From CAZLIC01 sp964559535 (GTDB taxonomy: Bacteria > Pseudomonadota > Alphaproteobacteria > Rhodobacterales > Rhodobacteraceae): a stretch of DNA of 36,967 bases. Where the stretch lies: contig CAZLIC010000037.1 of the NCBI GenBank assembly GCA_964559535.1, forward strand, positions 1 through 36,967, written 5' to 3'. The position numbers and the translations under genes were made by a program. This document shows positions 33,088-36,967 of the stretch, piece after piece. Every line of letters starts with the position of its first letter. The first letter of the stretch is position 1. Below the pieces are notes generated by a model. That model did not search any database. It was not told the DNA's origin and saw only the letters and a program-made list of their open reading frames with translations.

Positions 33088-33851
33088 GGGCGGGGCCAGT
33101 GCAGTGGGGGCCAGTGCAGTGGGGGCCGGTGCAGTGGGTGCTGTCGCTGCTGTTCAACCTGCAGATGTATGCGGCGATGGCCGTTCTGGCGCTGTTCTTC
33201 ACGCCCCCGGCGATCTTCAACCGGAACTGGGCTTTCCATGGCATCCACACCTATTGCCGCTGGGTGCGGTTCTCGGCGCGGCTGATGGTGGGCTTGCGGT
33301 CCGAAGTGCGCGGCGAGGTGCCGCAGGGCGAGGTGCTGGTGGCGGCCAAGCACCAGAGCTTCTTCGACATCATCATCCTGGTATCGGTCCTGCCGCGGCC
33401 CAAGTTCATCATGAAGAAGGAACTGGTCTGGGCCCCGATCCTGGGCTGGTACGCGCTGCGCATCGGCTGCGTCCCGGTGGACCGGGGTAAGCGCGGGCAG
33501 GCCGTCGCACAGATGAAGGCGGATGTGGCCAGGGGTTCGGCACTGCCCGGCCAACTGGTGATCTATCCGCAGGGCACGCGCGTGGCGCCGGGTCGGCACC
33601 TGCCCTACAAGGTGGGCACCGGTCTGTTGTATGAACAGCTGGGCCAGCCCTGTGTTCCGGTCGCCTGCAATGTGGGCGTGTTCTGGCCCCGCCGGGGCAT
33701 TCTGCGCAAACCGGGCCTGGCCGTGGTCGAGTTTCTGCCGCCCGTAGCACCCGGCCTTCCGGTGGCCGAGTTCATGGCCGGGCTGGAGGCGCAGGTCGAA
33801 TCGCACTCGAACCGGCTGATGGCCGACGCAGGGTTTGCTTCCCCTGTCTGA
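33084..33851 (+). CDS. plsC: 1-acyl-sn-glycerol-3-phosphate acyltransferase
   Basis: This 255-residue membrane-bound acyltransferase makes phosphatidic acid from lysophosphatidic acid. The catalytic HX4D is His90-Asp95 (KHQSFFD), followed by the substrate motif near PVDRGKRG, and VIYPQGTR at about 159-166 is the third block. A hydrophobic N-terminal helix (about 19-40) anchors it. The first 18 residues are unusual: a threefold GPVQW repeat encoded by exact or near-exact 15-bp DNA repeats right after the ATG, which overlaps the ftsX stop. Internal GTG codons in the repeats could also serve as starts. The enzyme call is firm. Confidence 0.93.
   Translation: MRAGPVQWGPVQWGPVQWVLSLLFNLQMYAAMAVLALFFTPPAIFNRNWAFHGIHTYCRWVRFSARLMVGLRSEVRGEVPQGEVLVAAKHQSFFDIIILVSVLPRPKFIMKKELVWAPILGWYALRIGCVPVDRGKRGQAVAQMKADVARGSALPGQLVIYPQGTRVAPGRHLPYKVGTGLLYEQLGQPCVPVACNVGVFWPRRGILRKPGLAVVEFLPPVAPGLPVAEFMAGLEAQVESHSNRLMADAGFASPV
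33093..33137 (+). repeat. Three tandem 15-bp repeats at the 5' end of plsC
   Basis: GGGCCAGTGCAGTGG occurs twice exactly and a third time with one change (CCGGTG for CCAGTG), back to back. Each unit encodes GPVQW, and the period is a multiple of three, so copy-number change would not shift the frame. Confidence 0.9.
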
Positions 33852-33873
33852 CCCTTTGGATGATGGACCGACC

Positions 33874-34656
33874 ATGCCCTTTGCCGACACCGCCCACCTG
33901 AGCGACCTGAACGCCTACCTTGGCCGGATCGACGATGTGCGCGGCTGGTTCGTGCCGCAGCTGTGGCAGATGCCGTGGCCGCTGGCCCGCGCCATCGGCC
34001 CCGGCCCGGTGGCCGAGATCGGCATCTACGAGGGCAAGTTCCTGATCGGGCTGATCAAGACCTCCGACCCCGACCATGCCCACCGCCACGCCGCCATCGA
34101 CGTGTTCGACCTGCAGGAGTTCAATCTGGACGGCGCCGGGGTCGGCAACGAGGCGGCCTTCGATGCCAACCTTGCGGCGCAGGGCATGGCCGCGGCGCGG
34201 GTGGAAAAGGTACGCAGCCACAGCCTGGCGCTGACCCTGCGCGACGCCAACCAGATGGCCAAAAGGCACGGCCGCTTCGCCGCCTTCAGCGTGGACGGCT
34301 GCCACGAGGTCACCCACACCATGGCCGACATCGAGTTCGCCATCTCGGTGACCGACCCGCGGGGGATCATCTTCGTGGATGACTACATCAACCCGCTGTG
34401 GCCCGGCGTGGGCGAGGCGGTGGCGAAGATGTACCTGTTGCGCAACTTTGCCTTCGTGCCGCTGGCCTATGGCTGCAACAAGCTGATCCTCTGCTCGATC
34501 TCGTACCACAAGACCTATCTTGCGCTCATGCGCGACTACCTGAAGGCCGCGCATCCCAAGATGCCGGTCAAAGAGGTTGCGCGGTTCGGCTTCCGCACGC
34601 TGACGGTACTGCCGAAGCTGGGCGTGGAATGGGCCGGCATCGGGGATGACGCATGA
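33874..34656 (+). CDS. Class I SAM-dependent methyltransferase-like protein
   Basis: This 260-residue protein has a motif I-like PVAEIGIYEGKFLIGL near residue 49, an acidic strand end IDVFDLQEF, and later FSVDGCHEVTHTMADI and GIIFVDDYINP. These match the Methyltransf_24-type pattern of an acidic residue, a His and a DD pair. It ends with a basic segment. ATG at 33874 is chosen because the conserved part begins soon after it; the frame opens earlier, within the end of plsC. The stop overlaps the next gene as ATGA. The substrate is unknown, and the exact family is less certain than the fold. Confidence 0.7.
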   Translation: MPFADTAHLSDLNAYLGRIDDVRGWFVPQLWQMPWPLARAIGPGPVAEIGIYEGKFLIGLIKTSDPDHAHRHAAIDVFDLQEFNLDGAGVGNEAAFDANLAAQGMAAARVEKVRSHSLALTLRDANQMAKRHGRFAAFSVDGCHEVTHTMADIEFAISVTDPRGIIFVDDYINPLWPGVGEAVAKMYLLRNFAFVPLAYGCNKLILCSISYHKTYLALMRDYLKAAHPKMPVKEVARFGFRTLTVLPKLGVEWAGIGDDA

Positions 34657-35258
34657 ATTTCGTCGACAGCCTTGAAGCGTTGCACGCCCACTACGGCACC
34701 CCCGCGCGCCCCGCGGTGGCCAAGGTCACCCGCGGCCTGACCCCGGCCTACCGCGCATGGATCGAACGGTCGCGGTTCTGCGTGCTGACAACCGTGGGGC
34801 CGGAAGGTACCGACGGCTCTCCCCGCGGCGACGAGGGGCCGGTGGTGACGGTGGCCGACGACGCCACCTTGCTGCTGCCCGACTGGAAAGGCAACGAACG
34901 GATCGATTCGCTGCGCAACATCGTGCGGGACGGGCGGGTCAGCCTGTTGTTCCTGATTCCGGGTTCGGTGAACGCGATGCGGGTGAACGGCACCGCCCGG
35001 CTGACCGCCGACCCCGACGTGCTGTCGCGCTTCGAACGGCAGGGGCGCAACCCGCGCTCGGTCATCGTGATCGCCATTGCCGAAGTCTATTCGCAATGCT
35101 CGCGCGCGGTGCAGCGGTCGCGGCTGTGGACCAGCGGTGACGAATCGGCGGGCCTGCCCAGCGTGGGCGACATGCTGCGCGATGCGACCGACGGTGACAT
35201 TGACGGGGCGGCCTATGACGCCGAACGCGCGACGCGCGTGGGCGCGACGATGTGGTGA
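34653..35258 (+). CDS. Pyridoxamine 5'-phosphate oxidase-family FMN-binding protein
   Basis: This 201-residue split-barrel flavoprotein resembles the MSMEG_1061 subgroup. WIERSRFCVLTTVGPEGTDGSPRGDEGPVV is the typical FMN-binding start of the barrel; LLLPDWKGNERIDSLRNI and LFLIPGSVNAMRVNGTARL follow, with VYSQCSRAVQRSRLW near the C-terminus. Such proteins use FMN or F420-like cofactors to reduce small molecules; most are uncharacterised. It is coupled to the methyltransferase-like gene by ATGA and its stop abuts the stop of the converging gene. Confidence 0.88.
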   Translation: MNFVDSLEALHAHYGTPARPAVAKVTRGLTPAYRAWIERSRFCVLTTVGPEGTDGSPRGDEGPVVTVADDATLLLPDWKGNERIDSLRNIVRDGRVSLLFLIPGSVNAMRVNGTARLTADPDVLSRFERQGRNPRSVIVIAIAEVYSQCSRAVQRSRLWTSGDESAGLPSVGDMLRDATDGDIDGAAYDAERATRVGATMW

Positions 35259-35755
35259 TCAGCTCAGCGGGCAGTCGGTGACCGACAGGTCCACCGCAAG
35301 CCGCTGGTCAGGGCCGTAGTCCAGCCCCTGCACGTTAACGAACAACGCGCCGCGGTCGGTGGTGATGTCGGCATCGGTGACCGGCATCGTGGTGGCCGCC
35401 GCGTCCACCGTCCAGCCGTCAAACAGCGCGCATTCCGTCTCGAACCGCAGGACATAGCCGTTGAACCGCGCGGGCCAGAACTGCCCTTCCCCTGCGGGAT
35501 AGGAAAACTCGATCCGCGTCGGCCCGATTTCCACCTGCACCGGCACCACGTCGAAATCGGGCGTGCGGTATTCCGGCCCCATCCCGAACTCCAGCCCGGC
35601 GCCGACCGTGACCGTGCGCCCGACGCTGTTGAAGTAGGGGTTCGCGGGGTCATCCCATGTCATCACATGCAGGGTCACCACGCGGCCGTCCAGCGTGCCT
35701 GCCGCCGCAGGACCAACCAGAGCAGCGGCCAAGGCAACGGCCGCCGCGGACTGCA

Positions 35756-35756
<1 letters not shown>
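35259..35756 (-). CDS. Secreted hypothetical protein
   Basis: This 165-residue protein has a signal peptide (residues 1 to about 19, MQSAAAVALAAALVGPAAAG). The mature part is rich in beta-strand pattern (TLHVMTWDDPANPYFNSVGRTVTVG, then FEVE-like segments), with two cysteines (ETECALF and TDCPLS) that could form a disulfide. I recognise no family. ATG at 35756 overlaps the accA stop as ATGA, so it is co-translated with a fatty acid synthesis gene. The stop abuts the PPOX gene stop. Coding is supported by the signal peptide, the coupling and the codon pattern. Confidence 0.72.
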
Positions 35757-36718
<962 letters not shown>

Positions 36719-36748
36719 CATGGCCCGTCGCACGTGATGTCGCTGCGG

Positions 36749-36781
36749 GATATGACCGTTCGGGCGACGGTTTGCAACCGT
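36749..36781 (-). promoter_or_regulatory. accA promoter with palindromic operator
   Basis: On the minus strand TTGCAA (plus 36772-36777) and CATATC (plus 36749-36754) have a 17-base spacer. The -35 box is embedded in a perfect inverted repeat, ACGGTT-TGC-AACCGT (36767-36781), and a further half-site ACCGT (36755-36759) lies near the -10 box. This suggests control of accA by a dimeric regulator. The rest of the 193-bp gap up to the tRNA shows nothing I can name. Confidence 0.5.
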
Positions 36782-36914
36782 TGGCGGCGCAGGCAGGTGG
36801 AATTGGCGCCAAGCCCCAAATCGAAGGCGATTGTTTTCCACGCCTTGCGGACCCGCGCGGATTTCGAGCCCTTGGGCCACGGTCTGGCGGGGGGAACAGG
36901 AGCGGCCGAAGTAC

Positions 36915-36967
36915 TGGAGGCGGGTACCGGAATCGAACCGGTCTACACGGATTTGCAATCCGCTGCG
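36915..36967 (-). tRNA. tRNA-Cys (anticodon GCA), 3' part
   Basis: Read on the minus strand, the last 53 bases contain a five-pair anticodon stem (GCGGA/TCCGT), the loop TTGCAAA with anticodon GCA, a short variable loop, a T arm ending GGTTCGATTCC, the acceptor strand ACCCGCC, the U discriminator typical of tRNA-Cys, and an encoded CCA at 36915-36917. The D arm and 5' acceptor strand lie beyond the window. Confidence 0.93.

Overview
The window is GC-rich, densely packed DNA from an alphaproteobacterium, most likely of the order Rhodobacterales (Rhodobacter/Paracoccus-like). This rests on protein likeness and on gene orders I associate with that group: tsaE-amgK-murU-addB-addA, hslV-(membrane protein)-hslU, ftsE-ftsX-plsC divergent from a zinc-ribbon membrane protein, and a tctDE/tctCBA cluster. 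No database search was possible. I see no insertion sequence, prophage or CRISPR array. Most neighbouring genes overlap at ATGA or GTGA junctions.

Layout. 1-1368 (minus): the start of a polyol-type ABC binding protein gene and its SorC-family regulator. 1562-2473 (plus): a small protein made almost only of RTX repeats. 2488-4379 (minus): a cupin, short-chain dehydrogenase and HAD hydrolase operon. 4440-6493 (minus): the TctE/TctD two-component system. 6585-10676 (plus): a lone periplasmic binding protein followed by the TctC-TctB-TctA transporter. 10752-13691 (plus): the HslVU protease with a membrane protein gene between its subunits. 13960-22769 (minus): thioredoxin, AddA and AddB break repair, MurU and AmgK cell-wall recycling, and TsaE. 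22818-23639 (minus): a membrane protein gene of visibly lower GC, cut by an in-frame TGA. 23699-24256 (minus): a TlpA-like thioredoxin whose start codon overlaps that of argH. 24255-30259 (plus): argH, two tiny lipoproteins, a DUF2834 protein, lysA and a TIGR02302 membrane protein. 30354-31367 (minus): a zinc-ribbon membrane protein. 31526-35258 (plus): ftsE, ftsX, plsC, a methyltransferase-like gene and a PPOX-family flavoprotein. 35259-36718 (minus): a secreted hypothetical protein and accA. 36915-36967 (minus): the 3' part of tRNA-Cys.

How the genes fit together. The tct block looks like a self-contained carboxylate sensing and uptake unit: a histidine kinase with a periplasmic sensor, its regulator, an extra binding protein that may feed the sensor, and a complete tripartite transporter. 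Housekeeping functions cover protein quality control, recombinational repair, peptidoglycan recycling, tRNA modification, arginine and lysine synthesis, cell division, and phospholipid and fatty acid synthesis.

The most noteworthy signals are the gene with the in-frame TGA (22818-23639), a palindromic repeat translated inside addB (19265-19303) that resembles intergenic copies elsewhere in the window, the lone binding protein in the tct locus, a three-unit 15-bp repeat at the start of plsC, and several palindromes placed on likely promoters.
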